Shown: positions 1-10,330, numbered from the stretch's first letter. The stretch: 49,600 bases of DNA from Lysobacteraceae bacterium (GCA_028871555.1 JAGWNA010000017.1:1-49600), one strand, 5' to 3'. Notes: generated by a model not told the origin, from the sequence alone. A program made the numbers and translations.

Positions 1-25
1 GCTCTACCAACTGAGCTAACGGCCC
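1..25 (-). tRNA. tRNA 5' part, probably tRNA-Lys (cut by window edge)
   Basis: The minus strand reads a tRNA acceptor and D-arm start (GGGCCGTTAGCTCAGTTGG), then runs off the window before the anticodon. This 5' half matches the usual gammaproteobacterial tRNA-Lys, so the identity is a family-based guess. It is the last visible member of the Pro-Arg-His cluster. Confidence 0.6.
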
Positions 26-61
26 ATGAACTGATTTGCAGCTCGTGACTGGGTCTGAAAC

Positions 62-139
62 TGGGGTGGGTGATGGGATTCGAACCCACGACAACCGGAA
101 TCACAATCCGGGACTCTAACCAACTGAGCTACACCCACC
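62..139 (-). tRNA. tRNA-His (GTG)
   Basis: Complete cloverleaf on the minus strand. The anticodon stem CCGGA/TCCGG encloses loop TTGTGAT, giving anticodon GTG. The extra 5' G (G-1) opposite discriminator C73 is diagnostic of tRNA-His. The T-loop is GGTTCGAATCC and CCA is encoded. It lies 14 bases after tRNA-Arg(TCT), probably in the same transcript. Confidence 0.97.
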
Positions 140-153
140 ATAAATCCTCAAAC

Positions 154-230
154 TGGTGCGCCCGACAGGACTCGAACCTGCAACCCTCGGCTTAGAAGGC
201 CGATGCTCTATCCGGTTGAGCTACGGGCGC
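154..230 (-). tRNA. tRNA-Arg (TCT)
   Basis: Complete cloverleaf on the minus strand with acceptor GCGCCCG paired to CGGGCGC and encoded CCA. Anticodon stem TCGGC/GCCGA encloses loop CTTCTAA, giving anticodon TCT, which reads AGA/AGG. The acceptor stem is identical to that of the tRNA-Arg(ACG) at 520-596. It sits between tRNA-Pro and tRNA-His. Confidence 0.97.
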
Positions 231-255
231 AGACAACGTCAGTAAAGCGCGTCGC

Positions 256-332
256 TGGTCGGGGCAGAGGGATTCGAACCCCCGACTTTTGCGTCCCAAA
301 CGCAACGCTCTACCAGACTGAGCTATACCCCG
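256..332 (-). tRNA. tRNA-Pro (TGG)
   Basis: Complete cloverleaf on the minus strand with acceptor CGGGGTA and an encoded CCA. Anticodon stem TTGCG/CGCAA encloses loop TTTGGGA, giving anticodon TGG. C1-G72 is the usual tRNA-Pro first pair. It is the first gene of the Pro-Arg-His-Lys cluster and has a promoter about 40 bases upstream. Confidence 0.97.
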
Positions 333-372
333 CAACGAGCCTTCAAACACTTCAAGTCATCGAAGCTTTCGA

Positions 373-401
373 ATGTTACGGGTGACTCCGCACCCAGTCA
401 A
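373..401 (-). promoter_or_regulatory. Promoter of the tRNA-Pro/Arg/His/Lys cluster
   Basis: On the minus strand, TTGACT (396-401) and TAACAT (373-378) are separated by exactly 17 bases. This is a good sigma-70 match, placing transcription start near 366, about 34 bases before tRNA-Pro. It follows a terminator at 477-504, so the cluster is likely a separate unit from tRNA-Arg(ACG). Confidence 0.65.
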
Positions 402-476
402 TCCGTATCGAAGCACACCATGATTCCGAATCACCTGTTCCGGCGGAGACGATGCATCCTCAAGTCGTTCTCCGTG

Positions 477-504
477 AAAACAAAACGGGGCGCAAGCACC
501 CCGT
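477..504 (-). terminator. Rho-independent terminator after tRNA-Arg (ACG)
   Basis: On the minus strand a 6-bp stem ACGGGG/CCCCGT (485-490 with 499-504) is followed at once by TTTTGTTTT. It lies 15 bases downstream of the tRNA-Arg(ACG) 3' end. Confidence 0.75.
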
Positions 505-519
505 ATCACCGAATAAAAA

Positions 520-596
520 TGGTGCGCCCGGAGAGATTCGAACTCCCGACCACCTAGTTCGTAGCCAGGTACTCTATCCAACTGAGCTACGGGCGC
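520..596 (-). tRNA. tRNA-Arg (ACG)
   Basis: Complete cloverleaf on the minus strand, acceptor GCGCCCG with encoded CCA. Anticodon stem CCTGG/CTAGG encloses loop CTACGAA, so the anticodon is ACG (A34 is presumably deaminated to inosine by TadA, as in other bacteria). It appears to be a single-gene unit, with a promoter at 662-690 and a terminator at 477-504. Confidence 0.97.
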
Positions 597-600
597 ACTT

Positions 601-651
601 AAAAAAAACCGGCTTCGCCGCCACGATGCATGCACATCGGTGCGGCGAAGC
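601..651 (-). terminator. Terminator-like hairpin with T8, directly before tRNA-Arg (ACG)
   Basis: Minus strand: a 10-bp stem GCTTCGCCGC/GCGGCGAAGC (642-651 with 612-621), extended by further inner pairing (about 623-641), is followed by CGG and eight T (601-608). It ends only four bases before the tRNA. It could terminate ftsH read-through, but the promoter at 662-690 would put it in the leader of the tRNA transcript, where it could act as an attenuator or end a short RNA. Confidence 0.65.
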
Positions 652-661
652 AAGAAGCGGA

Positions 662-690
662 ATTATTCAGACTCCGCCCTCGTGCGTCAA
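662..690 (-). promoter_or_regulatory. Sigma-70-like promoter upstream of tRNA-Arg (ACG)
   Basis: Minus strand: TTGACG (685-690), 17-base spacer, AATAAT (662-667); each box differs from consensus by one base. Predicted start is near 655, at the foot of the hairpin at 601-651. The rest of 691-857, between this promoter and the ftsH stop, shows no gene; a 7-bp inverted repeat at 784-811 lacks a T run. Confidence 0.6.
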
Positions 691-857
691 CACTTTTCAT
701 CAAAAATTTTTCGCCCGGATGCTGCTGCACGAGGAAAACATGGCGTGGCACATGGCGTGGCCGAGGATATGCACGCGCTCCGCATCACCCCGCCAAGGAG
801 CCCCGGGTGATATGGCCGGGTGACGCGGAAGAACGCAAGGGCAATCCAGACACCGAA

Positions 858-2812
<1,955 letters not shown>

Positions 2813-2816
<4 letters not shown>

Positions 2817-3463
2817 GCACGGTTCTCGCCCGGTTGCACTGCGGCGGGCTTGAACCCGACCGCCAGCGCGTACACCTCGCGCGAACGGGCGCGCGAAGCC
2901 TTAGGTTTACGCATGGTCACGCGGGTGAACTCCGCGCGCAAGCTGCGCAAGTACTGGTCAAAACCGACGCCCTGAAACAGCTTGATCAGGAACGACCCGC
3001 CTGGCTTGAGCCAGTTTCGACTGAAATCGAGCGCCAGATCGGCCAGATCCATCGCCCGGATCTGGTCGGCCAGCGCCACACCGCTCATATTGGGGGCCAG
3101 ATCGGACAGTACAAGATCCAGCTTTTGCCCGTTCAGTCGGGCTTCGAGCTCTCGCAGCACCGACTCCTCGCGAAAATCGCCGTGCAGGAAATCCACCCCG
3201 GCGATGCTCTGCATCGGCAGTATATCCAGCGCTAATACCTTGCCGGCATCGCCCAGGCGGTTGCGCACCAGCTGCGACCAGCTACCCGGTGCGGCGCCGA
3301 GGTCGACCACGTTCATGCCGGGCTTGAGCAGGCGGTCATGCTCGATCAACTCCTCCAGCTTGTAGACCGCTCGCGAACGCCGGCCCTCGGCCTGGGCCTT
3401 CTTGACGTATTCGTCGTTGAAATGTTCGCGCAGCCATACTGCACTGCTTTTGCTGCGGGCCAT
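2813..3463 (-). CDS. rlmE: 23S rRNA 2'-O-ribose U2552 methyltransferase RlmE (FtsJ/RrmJ)
   Basis: Methylates the 2'-O of U2552 in the 23S rRNA A-loop late in 50S assembly, using S-adenosylmethionine. The 216-residue protein shows the SAM-binding motif [13 protein letters not shown] (52-64) and the K-D-K-E catalytic tetrad at K35, D121, K161 and E196, matching the spacing in E. coli (K38, D124, K164, E199). It is the first gene of the rlmE-ftsH operon and is divergent from yhbY, from which it is separated by 87 bases that must hold both promoters. Confidence 0.97.
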
Positions 3464-3550
3464 GTCGGTCGTCTTCGGTCACGGAATTGGGGAAAGGTAT
3501 GCCGCATGATACCCTTACCCGTTCATTTACCGCGAATCGAGCACCATCGC

Positions 3551-3847
3551 ATGGCCCTTTCCCCCTCGCAGAACCGCTACCTGCGCAGCCTCGCCCATGA
3601 CCTGAGTCCGGTCGTCCTGCTTGGCCACAAGGGAGCCACCGCGGCCGTGGTCAGGGAACTGGATCTGGCGCTGGACATTCACGAGCTGGTCAAGGTGAAA
3701 CTGTCCGGTGGCGACAAGGACGAGCGGCAGGCGCAGATCGACTTCCTGATCGAAGGTACGCAGGCGGAAAAAATCCATCGGATCGGTCACGTGGTCGTGC
3801 TGTTTCGCCGCAACGCCGACGAACCGAAAATTGCTTTGCCACGTTAG
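3551..3847 (+). CDS. yhbY: YhbY family ribosome-associated RNA-binding protein (CRM domain)
   Basis: A 98-residue CRM-domain protein that in E. coli associates with pre-50S particles. Start chosen at the ATG giving MALSPSQNRYLRSLAHDL, which matches the family N-terminus; the open frame runs further upstream but would overlap rlmE on the other strand. The GxxG loop of the RNA-binding fold is GHKG, within VVLLGHKGATAAVV. The C-terminal VVVLFRR strand is typical. Its divergent position next to rlmE-ftsH is the same as in enterics and fits a ribosome-assembly role. Confidence 0.93.
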   Translation: MALSPSQNRYLRSLAHDLSPVVLLGHKGATAAVVRELDLALDIHELVKVKLSGGDKDERQAQIDFLIEGTQAEKIHRIGHVVVLFRRNADEPKIALPR

Positions 3848-3871
3848 GACTGCCGCGTTGGGGAGGCCCCG

Positions 3872-4246
3872 ATGGATCTGTCGCTCGACCGTCCCGAAGA
3901 TTACCTGTTCGTGCGCCGGGTCAGTATCGGCAGCGTTGCCCTGGGCGACCGCGAACTCGACCACAGCTTCCTGCTGGCGCCGGATCAGGTGATCGAGCAC
4001 TGGCGCGTCGACAGCGCTCATGCCCTCGATGCCAGCCATGTCGAAAACCTGCTGGCGCTTCAGCCGGAACTGGTGATCCTGGGAACGGGACAGCGGCAGG
4101 TCTTTCCGGCGGGTGCATTCCTGGCCGGCTTCCTGGGCAAGGGCGTGGGCATCGAAGTGATGGACAACGCGGCGGCGGCACGCACCTACAACCTGCTGGC
4201 CAGCGAAGGCCGCAAGGTTGTCGCCGGATTCATCCTGCCGGGCTGA
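3872..4246 (+). CDS. Mth938/NDUFAF3-like domain protein (DUF498 family)
   Basis: A 124-residue single-domain protein with the Mth938-like fold signature: an N-terminal beta segment (YLFVRRVSIGSVALGDREL), a middle ELVILGTGQRQVFP motif, and GIEVMDNAAAARTYNLLASEGR near the C-terminus in shortened form. The human relative NDUFAF3 is a complex I assembly factor, but the function of small bacterial members is not established. It starts 24 bases after yhbY and is probably co-transcribed with it. It converges on nlpD, with 80 bases between the two stops. Confidence 0.85.
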   Translation: MDLSLDRPEDYLFVRRVSIGSVALGDRELDHSFLLAPDQVIEHWRVDSAHALDASHVENLLALQPELVILGTGQRQVFPAGAFLAGFLGKGVGIEVMDNAAAARTYNLLASEGRKVVAGFILPG

Positions 4247-4326
4247 TCGGGCAGCCAGCACGATCCTGTGCGAGCGGGTTCCGCCCTGAGACATTCGACG
4301 AACCAGGCCGGTGGGGACCGGCGCCT

Positions 4327-5241
4327 TCAGCGTGACGGCAGATAACTGAGCGGATCGACCGGATTGCCATCCTTGCGGATCTGGAACTCCAGCTCGTTGC
4401 GTGCAGCACCCGTGGAACCCATCTCGGCAATTTCCTGGCCTGCACTGACCCGCTCCCCCTCCTTGACGAGGCGCTTGCGGTTGTGGCCGTAGGCCGACAG
4501 GAAACTGTCGCTGTGCTTGATGATCACCAGCTCGCCGTAACCGACCAGTCCGTTGCCGCTGTAGACCACTACGCCGTCGGCCGCAGCCCGCACCGGATCC
4601 CCCGGCTGGCCGGCAATTTCGATGCCGGGAATCGCATCGCCGCTCTGGAATCGCGTGATCACGCTGCCCCCGGCTGGCCAACGCCAGGTCACCCCGCTGA
4701 CGGCTCGTGAAGCTCCACCGGCGATCGGTGCCGGCGCAGCCGCCGGCCGCTGCGTGGAGGTAGCGGCCGCAGCAGCACTGCTGGCGGCAGCTGCAGGCTT
4801 CGCCTGTGCGCCCGCATGCCGCTGCGATGGTGCTGCCGCAACGCCGGATGCCGCGGACGCATTCCGCACCGGCACGAACACCGGTGCGGAATGGACAGGC
4901 CTGCCGGCATCGTGCGCGATACCGGCGTTACCCGCGGGCGACAGCTTCAGTCGTTGCCCCGGCCAGATCGTGTAGGGCGCGGCAATTGCGTTCCATTGCG
5001 CCAGATCGCGAAAATCCACACCGTTGCGGAAGGCGATCGAATACAACGTGTCGCCCCGCACCACGACGTAGTAGCCGCCAGGAATGGGCGTACGGGGGGG
5101 CGGCACCATAGCGCTGCCGGCACGGTTGTATGTGCCGCCATCCACGGGCTCAACCGAAACAGAACTCGGCATGGTGCCGCAAGCGGCGAGCAGCAGGATG
5201 ACGACAACCATCGCCGGTTGTTGAAGAAGATGACGATCCAT
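4327..5241 (-). CDS. nlpD: NlpD-like lipoprotein: LysM plus degenerate M23 (LytM) domain
   Basis: Outer-membrane lipoprotein predicted to activate the septal amidase AmiC. From the chosen ATG (304 residues) a lipobox LLLAAC places the acylated cysteine at residue 21. An in-frame ATG at 5277 (MKKLIRLG) is an equally possible start. A LysM domain (YYVVVRGDTLYSIAF onward) is followed by a low-complexity Ala/Pro linker and a C-terminal LytM domain. The zinc ligands are missing: HxGxD is GIEIAG and the HxHFE motif is NELEF. This is the non-catalytic EnvC/NlpD type. It is the last gene after surE-pcm, and no rpoS follows it here. Confidence 0.88.
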   Translation of the reverse strand: MDRHLLQQPAMVVVILLLAACGTMPSSVSVEPVDGGTYNRAGSAMVPPPRTPIPGGYYVVVRGDTLYSIAFRNGVDFRDLAQWNAIAAPYTIWPGQRLKLSPAGNAGIAHDAGRPVHSAPVFVPVRNASAASGVAAAPSQRHAGAQAKPAAAASSAAAAATSTQRPAAAPAPIAGGASRAVSGVTWRWPAGGSVITRFQSGDAIPGIEIAGQPGDPVRAAADGVVVYSGNGLVGYGELVIIKHSDSFLSAYGHNRKRLVKEGERVSAGQEIAEMGSTGAARNELEFQIRKDGNPVDPLSYLPSR

Positions 5242-5413
5242 GTCCACCAGCATACCGAGGCGTATCAGCTTTTTCATGCGATGGCGCCTGTCGGTATCGA
5301 TGCCGCCAGAACCACCGCATGTGCAGCGGCTCCGGCCGCCACCATGCCGTCCGTCCGATCGCCCCGATGGTATTCGTGAAACAGCCGTCCGGCACGCTCG
5401 CCCAACGACCGCA

Positions 5414-6064
5414 TCAACCGATTCCACCCAGCAACGGCACGAAACTGACTGCCCCCAGTTCTTCCTGGATGAAATCGCCCTGTCCGTCGCCACGCATCCG
5501 GATCAGCGTTTGCCGGCTCGGCGAGCCCACCGGCGCCACCAGCACGCCGGTCGGATTGAGTTGGTCGAGGATCCGGGTGGGAATGGTGTCGCCGGCAGCC
5601 GTGAGGATGATCGCATCGAACGGCGCTTCGTCCGGCCAGCCGAGTTTGCCGTCATCGTATCGCGTACGCACGTTGCCCAGGCCGAGCTGCCGGAAACGAC
5701 GGCGTGCCTGACGCAGCAGCTCCTCGATCCGCTCGACGGTGAACAACTGCGGCACCAGCGCGGCCAGTACCGCCGCCTGGTAACCCGAACCGGTACCGAT
5801 CTCCAGAACTTTCTGCGGCAAGCCCTGCTGCCCGTCGAACGGTTCCAGCAGCGCCTCGGTCATGCGCGCCACCACCCACGGCTGCGAAATGGTCTGGCCG
5901 TGGCCGATCGGCAATGCGGTGTTTTCGTAGGCACGCGGATGCAGCGCCTGATCAATGAAGTGATGGCGCGGAATGCTGCGGATCACGTCGATCACCCTCA
6001 TGTCCCGGATGCCACTCTCTTTCAGGCTGGTCACGAGGCGATCGCGCGCACGCTGCGAGGTCAT
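5414..6064 (-). CDS. pcm: Protein-L-isoaspartate O-methyltransferase
   Basis: Repairs L-isoaspartyl residues in aged proteins by SAM-dependent carboxyl methylation. The start at 6064 is chosen because GGGGAGGG lies just upstream and the N-terminus then aligns with E. coli Pcm; an earlier in-frame ATG at 6109 lacks a comparable ribosome site. The 216-residue protein has the substrate loop GQTISQP (56-62), SAM motif VLEIGTGSGYQ (87-97) and post-motif DAIILTAA. It lies 48 bases after surE, or 3 bases if the longer form is used, and the pair is a conserved stationary-phase survival unit. Confidence 0.95.
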   Translation of the reverse strand: MTSQRARDRLVTSLKESGIRDMRVIDVIRSIPRHHFIDQALHPRAYENTALPIGHGQTISQPWVVARMTEALLEPFDGQQGLPQKVLEIGTGSGYQAAVLAALVPQLFTVERIEELLRQARRRFRQLGLGNVRTRYDDGKLGWPDEAPFDAIILTAAGDTIPTRILDQLNPTGVLVAPVGSPSRQTLIRMRGDGQGDFIQEELGAVSFVPLLGGIG

Positions 6065-6112
6065 TCCCTCCCCTTTGAGTGCGGCAGCCGGCAGCGGATA
6101 AACGGTCATCGC

Positions 6113-6910
6113 TCAAGCCGCCTCGTCGCTGGTACTGCGGCTGGCCGCCATGTCGTCGCTAAGCACCTGCATCCAGCTGCTGACTTTCTCCAGTGCCTGG
6201 AACCGGGTCAGGTCGACGTGGATCGGCGTCACCGAGACAAACCCGCGATGCACCGCGTTGAAATCGGTACCGGGACCGGCATCGTCCACCTCGCCCGCCG
6301 GTCCGATCCACCAGATCGGCCGGCCGCGCGGATCGATTTGCGCAATCGATGGTGCGGAACGATGGCGTCGACCCAGCCGGGTTACTTCGAAGCCGGCGAT
6401 GTCGGTCCAGGGCCGATCCGGCACGTTCACGTTGAGAATCGTGTCGGCGGGCAGCGGATCGACCAGCAGACGCCGCATCAGCAGCAACACCGCGTTGGCC
6501 GCCGATTCGTAATGCAAACCCTTGTGATCCTGGGTGACCAGCGACACCGCGATCGCCGGCAAGCCCAGGAATCGTCCCTCCATGGCCGCCGAAACCGTGC
6601 CCGAATAAATCACGTCGTCGCCCAGATTGGCCGAATTGTTGATGCCGGAGACCACGATGTCCGGCTCCTCGTCGAGCAGGCCGGCCAGTGCCAGATGCAC
6701 GCAATCGGTCGGGGTGCCGGCCACGCGGTAATAGCCGTTGTCCATCGGGAAAACCCGCAGCGGTGCATCGAGGGTGAGCGAATTGCTGGCACCGGAGCGA
6801 TCGCGGTCCGGCGCCACCACGGTGACCTTGCCGACCGCGCCCAGGCGCTCGGCGAGCACGCGGATACCCGGTGCATCCACGCCATCGTCGTTGCTTACCA
6901 GAACTCGCAT
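6113..6910 (-). CDS. surE: 5'/3'-nucleotidase and exopolyphosphatase SurE
   Basis: Metal-dependent phosphatase acting on nucleoside monophosphates and short polyphosphate. The start at 6910 gives [16 protein letters not shown], the canonical N-terminus, where the two Asp of NDDG bind the metal. Further motifs are [21 protein letters not shown] and [19 protein letters not shown]. At 265 residues its length is typical. It heads the surE-pcm-nlpD segment and is divergent from the Smr gene, with 137 bases between them. Confidence 0.96.
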   Translation of the reverse strand: MRVLVSNDDGVDAPGIRVLAERLGAVGKVTVVAPDRDRSGASNSLTLDAPLRVFPMDNGYYRVAGTPTDCVHLALAGLLDEEPDIVVSGINNSANLGDDVIYSGTVSAAMEGRFLGLPAIAVSLVTQDHKGLHYESAANAVLLLMRRLLVDPLPADTILNVNVPDRPWTDIAGFEVTRLGRRHRSAPSIAQIDPRGRPIWWIGPAGEVDDAGPGTDFNAVHRGFVSVTPIHVDLTRFQALEKVSSWMQVLSDDMAASRSTSDEAA

Positions 6911-7047
6911 GATGCTCCGCTGAAGGCTGATTCCGGACGCCACGGCCACGGACTCATGGCGGATGTCCCATCCCCGAAGTCTACCCGAGCGCATCGGGTG
7001 TTTCACATGCGCCTGCGGGCCGGCCGGACTTTGGCTAGCATGGCGGG

Positions 7048-7593
7048 ATGAAGAGAAGATCGCCTGCCCGGGTCACCGACCACGACAGCCGTCTGTTTCG
7101 CGAGGCAGTCGGCGAGGTACGCCAGCTCGATCCGCCGCCGCCGCCGCCCACTGCGGCGAAGCCGGCGCCGCACCCGCACATGCTCGAAGCGGACGAGGCT
7201 GCGGTGCCCGGCGAACTGCTCGACATGGCGTTCGACCCGGCCTTGCTCGAGGTCGGCGAGGAACTCGGTTACCTGCGCGACGGTTATCCACCGAAGCTGC
7301 TGCGCCAGCTCAAGCGTGGCCAGTTCAGCGTGCAGGACGACCTGGATCTGCACCAGATGAATGCCGCCGCCGCGCAGGCCGGCATCGTGGCGTTCCTGGC
7401 CGAGGCAAGGCAGCGCGGACTGCGCTGTATCCGCATCGTGCACGGCAAGGGGCTGCGCTCGCGTGCCAGCGGGCCGGTGCTGAAAGGTCTTACCGACCGC
7501 ATGCTGCGCCGACGCGACGATGTGATCGCGTTTGCTTCGGCGCGGCCGGCCCTGGGCGGAACCGGCGCGGTGGTAGTGCTGTTGAAGGGGTGA
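7048..7593 (+). CDS. Smr-domain protein (SmrB-like putative endonuclease)
   Basis: A 181-residue protein with a C-terminal Smr (MutS2-related) domain starting at about residue 97 ([11 protein letters not shown]) and containing [10 protein letters not shown], the counterpart of the HGHG motif, and a final [10 protein letters not shown] strand. In E. coli SmrB cleaves mRNA at collided ribosomes; that role is inferred here by family. The DLHG motif appears as DLHQ. A run of seven prolines lies near residues 28-34. The gene is plus-strand inside an otherwise minus-strand block and converges on truD, with a REP cluster between them. Confidence 0.88.
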   Translation: MKRRSPARVTDHDSRLFREAVGEVRQLDPPPPPPTAAKPAPHPHMLEADEAAVPGELLDMAFDPALLEVGEELGYLRDGYPPKLLRQLKRGQFSVQDDLDLHQMNAAAAQAGIVAFLAEARQRGLRCIRIVHGKGLRSRASGPVLKGLTDRMLRRRDDVIAFASARPALGGTGAVVVLLKG

Positions 7594-7640
7594 CGGCAGG
7601 AACGCAGCTTGTGCGCGATGGCTCCGGCGGAGCGGCTCTT

Positions 7641-7743
7641 GTGGGGGCGGCTTCAGCCGCGATGCTTTTCGCCGGAACCACCCACGAGCATCGCGGCTGA
7701 AGCCGCTCCCGCAAGAGTCTTCGCCCACAGGGTGGGCTCCTAC
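7641..7743. repeat. REP cluster (three units) between the Smr gene and truD
   Basis: An inverted pair, GTGGGGGCGGCTTCAGCCGC followed by GATGCT (7641-7666) and its reverse complement (7687-7712), is followed by a third inverted unit of a different core (7723-7743, GCCCACAGGGTGGGCTCC then TAC). Each unit is itself a small hairpin. The layout matches REP/BIME elements dispersed by RAYT transposases in Xanthomonadales and Pseudomonas. The last unit contains the TAG stop codon of truD (7740-7742). Confidence 0.85.
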
Positions 7744-8765
7744 AGCACCAGTTCGCGCACGACCACGGTGGCATAGGCGCCGGCCGGCAGCTCGAACACC
7801 AGTTCCAACGCATCGTCGTCCAGCCAGCGCCAGGTCAGATCCTGCGGGATCAAGCGCAACGGGCGGCGTTCCTGGTCCATCCGCGCCGCCACCAGACCAT
7901 CGACCAGATCCTGGCAGGCCGCAGCGGCTGCGCGTTCCAGTGCCCCGGCTTGCGCCTGACTGGGCGGCTCGCCCTGCCCCCACAAGGGGCCCGAAGGATG
8001 AATGTCGGCACGCGCCAGGCGCCCGGCCAATACCTCGGTAAACGGCTCCGGCCCGAACCACGAACGCGAACCGGCCAGCGACCAGATTTCGCCATCCAGC
8101 GGCGTATCCCAGGCACCGCGCTCGACCCGCGCGGCCAGCACGTCGTTGAAGATCTGCGAACGCGCGGCCGACAGCAGGAACGAACGCTTGTCGCGCTCGA
8201 CCCTGCGCCCGGCAAACATCGCCCTGGCCTGCGCCACGTTGCCGCCTTCGCGACCGAAGCGTTGTTCGCCGAAATAGTTCGGCACGCCGCGCAAGGCAAT
8301 CTGGGCAAGCACCCGCTCGGCCGCCTCGCGATCGCCCTGCACATCACGCATGACCAGCATGAAACGGTTGCCGCGCAATGCTCCGCGCTTGAGTTTGCGC
8401 GAATGCCGCGTCGCGGCCAGCACCTTGACCTCGGCATGCGGAAAGGTCGACCAGTCCAGATCCGGCTTGCCGGCCATCTGCACGGAAAACGTCTGCCGGG
8501 TGACCGCGTGGCGATCCTTCATCCCGGCAAAGCCCACCGCCACCGGCGGAACACCGGCAAACCTTGCCAGCTCACGTGCCACCCAGTCGGTATTGGCGCC
8601 GCGCTTTTCCACCCAGAGCAACACGTGTTCACCCTGACCGTCGGCGTCGTAACCAAGGATCTCCTCGACCCGGAAATCCTCCGGGACACTGCGCAGCCGC
8701 GCCTGCAACGGCGGCCTGCCATAGGCCCAGGGAAGCGGGGCACGGGCAAGTTCGGATTCGATCAT
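7740..8765 (-). CDS. truD: tRNA pseudouridine(13) synthase TruD
   Basis: Converts U13 of tRNA-Glu to pseudouridine. The 341-residue protein has the TruD signature GFAGMKDRHAVTRQ, with catalytic aspartate D84, an N-terminal EDFRVEEI motif, and NYFGEQRFGREGGN before the inserted TruD domain. Its stop codon TAG is the GTAG end of the neighbouring REP unit, so the final residues may be REP-derived. It lies 70 bases after ispF in the conserved ispD-ispF-truD order and converges on the Smr gene. Confidence 0.96.
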   Translation of the reverse strand: MIESELARAPLPWAYGRPPLQARLRSVPEDFRVEEILGYDADGQGEHVLLWVEKRGANTDWVARELARFAGVPPVAVGFAGMKDRHAVTRQTFSVQMAGKPDLDWSTFPHAEVKVLAATRHSRKLKRGALRGNRFMLVMRDVQGDREAAERVLAQIALRGVPNYFGEQRFGREGGNVAQARAMFAGRRVERDKRSFLLSAARSQIFNDVLAARVERGAWDTPLDGEIWSLAGSRSWFGPEPFTEVLAGRLARADIHPSGPLWGQGEPPSQAQAGALERAAAAACQDLVDGLVAARMDQERRPLRLIPQDLTWRWLDDDALELVFELPAGAYATVVVRELVL

Positions 8766-8835
8766 GACACTCCTCCGGTCGTGCCGGTATCCAGATCAAT
8801 CGAGGCCCGCATCGCACTGACCGGCATGCTGACGC

Positions 8836-9309
8836 TTACGCGCGTTCCAGCAGCACGCAGGCTTGCGCGGCGATTCCCTCGCGCCGTCCGGCAAACCCGA
8901 GTCGCTCGGTGGTGGTGGCCTTGATGCTGATGCGGCCGATGTCGCACCCCAGGTCGGCCGCGAGGCGTTCGCGCATTGCCTGCGCATGCGGACCGATTTT
9001 CGGTGCTTCGCAAATCACGGTGATGTCCGCATTGCCCAGTGCGAAATCGTGCTGCGCCATCAGCAGCGCCGCGTGGCGCAGGAACTGGCGGCTGTCGGCA
9101 TCGCGCCAGCGTTGATCGGTGGGCGGGAAATGCGTGCCGATGTCGCCCAACGCGAGCGCGCCGAAAATCGCATCGCACAACGCGTGGATCACCACGTCGC
9201 CGTCCGAATGCGCGAGCACCCCATGATCATGCGCCATGCGCACGCCGCCAAGAATGACGTGGTCGCCCGCGCCGAAGGCGTGTACGTCGAACCCGGTACC
9301 GATGCGCAT
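8836..9309 (-). CDS. ispF: 2-C-methyl-D-erythritol 2,4-cyclodiphosphate synthase
   Basis: Fifth enzyme of the MEP isoprenoid pathway; it cyclises CDP-methylerythritol 2-phosphate with release of CMP. The 157-residue protein starts [13 protein letters not shown], where D8 and H10 are zinc ligands. It also shows the [19 protein letters not shown] and [10 protein letters not shown] motifs and the C-terminal [10 protein letters not shown]. The ATG shares one base with the ispD TGA (TGATG), so translation is probably coupled. Confidence 0.97.
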   Translation of the reverse strand: MRIGTGFDVHAFGAGDHVILGGVRMAHDHGVLAHSDGDVVIHALCDAIFGALALGDIGTHFPPTDQRWRDADSRQFLRHAALLMAQHDFALGNADITVICEAPKIGPHAQAMRERLAADLGCDIGRISIKATTTERLGFAGRREGIAAQACVLLERA

Positions 9310-10004
9310 CACGAGGTCCTCCGGAGCAGAAACTCGGCCAGTGCGAAATCCGCAGCCGTGGTGACCTTGATGTTGTCCTCCGCACCCTCGACCAGCAGGG
9401 GCGCGAAACCGGCCAGTTCCATCGCCATCGCCTCGTCGCTGACCGCCAGCCCGCGATGCGCCGCGTCGCGCAGGGCGGATGTCAGCTCCGCGCGACGGAA
9501 CATCTGCGGCGTGAATGCCCGCCAGCGCTCGTCGCGCGGTTCGGTGGCGAGGCTGCGCGCGGCGGCATCGGCGCGCTTGAGCGTGTCGCGCAGCGGCGCG
9601 CCCAGCAGGCCACCGCCGGCAGCGGCGGCCCGCTCGATCAACTTGCCGATATCCGCCTGCCGTACGCACGGGCGGGCGGCGTCGTGCACCAGCACGAAGT
9701 CGTCGGCGGCGACATCGGCCGGCAAGGCCTCGAGTCCGGCCAGTACCGAATCACTGCGCAGGGCGCCGCCGGTGGCGGTGAGCACCGGCTTGCCGTTGAG
9801 CGCGGCAATGCCCGGCCAGTGTGTATCCGCCGCGCCCAGGATCACCATCAGACCGGCGACCCGCGGGTGTGCCGCCAGCCGCTCCAGCGTGTACTCGATC
9901 AGCGCCCGTCCGGCCAGTGGCAGATATTGCTTCGGACAATCGCCGCCGACCCGCGTACCGCTTCCGGCCGCGGGCACCAGACACCAAGGCATCGGCGCCC
10001 TCAT
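9309..10004 (-). CDS. ispD: 2-C-methyl-D-erythritol 4-phosphate cytidylyltransferase
   Basis: Third MEP-pathway enzyme, joining CTP and methylerythritol phosphate. The 231-residue protein has the nucleotide-binding loop [21 protein letters not shown] near the N-terminus (shown here by its ends, AAGSGTR and KQY), the VHDAARPC motif, and the late [11 protein letters not shown] motif. It overlaps ftsB by four bases upstream and ispF by one base downstream, a tight ftsB-ispD-ispF operon as in E. coli. Confidence 0.97.
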   Translation of the reverse strand: MRAPMPWCLVPAAGSGTRVGGDCPKQYLPLAGRALIEYTLERLAAHPRVAGLMVILGAADTHWPGIAALNGKPVLTATGGALRSDSVLAGLEALPADVAADDFVLVHDAARPCVRQADIGKLIERAAAAGGGLLGAPLRDTLKRADAAARSLATEPRDERWRAFTPQMFRRAELTSALRDAAHRGLAVSDEAMAMELAGFAPLLVEGAEDNIKVTTAADFALAEFLLRRTS

Positions 10005-10330
10005 GGCGATCCGGCAGATACGGCTGCCGGCGGCAACGCGCTGCCGGCATGACCCGGTTGATCGACCACCTGATAGAAGGTCTCGCCCGGCTTGATCAAC
10101 CCGAGCTCGGTGCGCGCGCGGGCCTCGACGGCCTGTTCGCCGTGCTTGAGATCCAGCACATCGGCGCTCAATGCCTGATTGCGTTTCACCAGCCTGTCGT
10201 TCTCGTCAGCCTGTTTCTTCACCGACACGCGCAGTGCATCGACCTCGTGCATGCCGCCGTTGCCGGACCACAGCTTCATCTGCAGTCCGATCAGCAGCAG
10301 CAGCAGAACCAGGGCGATCCAGCGCAACAT
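10001..10330 (-). CDS. ftsB: Cell division protein FtsB
   Basis: Small bitopic inner-membrane protein of the FtsQLB complex, which links early divisome assembly to septal peptidoglycan synthesis. The 109-residue protein has one membrane segment (about 4-20, rich in Leu) and then a charged segment at about 30-65 (VSVKKQADENDRLVKRNQAL) predicted to form a coiled coil. The conserved end motif ARTELGLIKPGETFYQVV follows. It lies 19 bases downstream of eno and overlaps ispD. Confidence 0.95.
   Translation of the reverse strand: MLRWIALVLLLLLIGLQMKLWSGNGGMHEVDALRVSVKKQADENDRLVKRNQALSADVLDLKHGEQAVEARARTELGLIKPGETFYQVVDQPGHAGSALPPAAVSAGSP

Noticed and set aside
784..811. 7-bp inverted repeat ATCACCC/GGGTGAT after ftsH
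   Set aside because: Long 14-base loop and no T run on the minus strand; the better terminator is at 601-651.
5240..7051. Plus-strand open frame of about 600 codons across nlpD, pcm and surE
   Set aside because: Composed of His/Arg/Gln-rich text with no domain, spanning three well-supported minus-strand genes.
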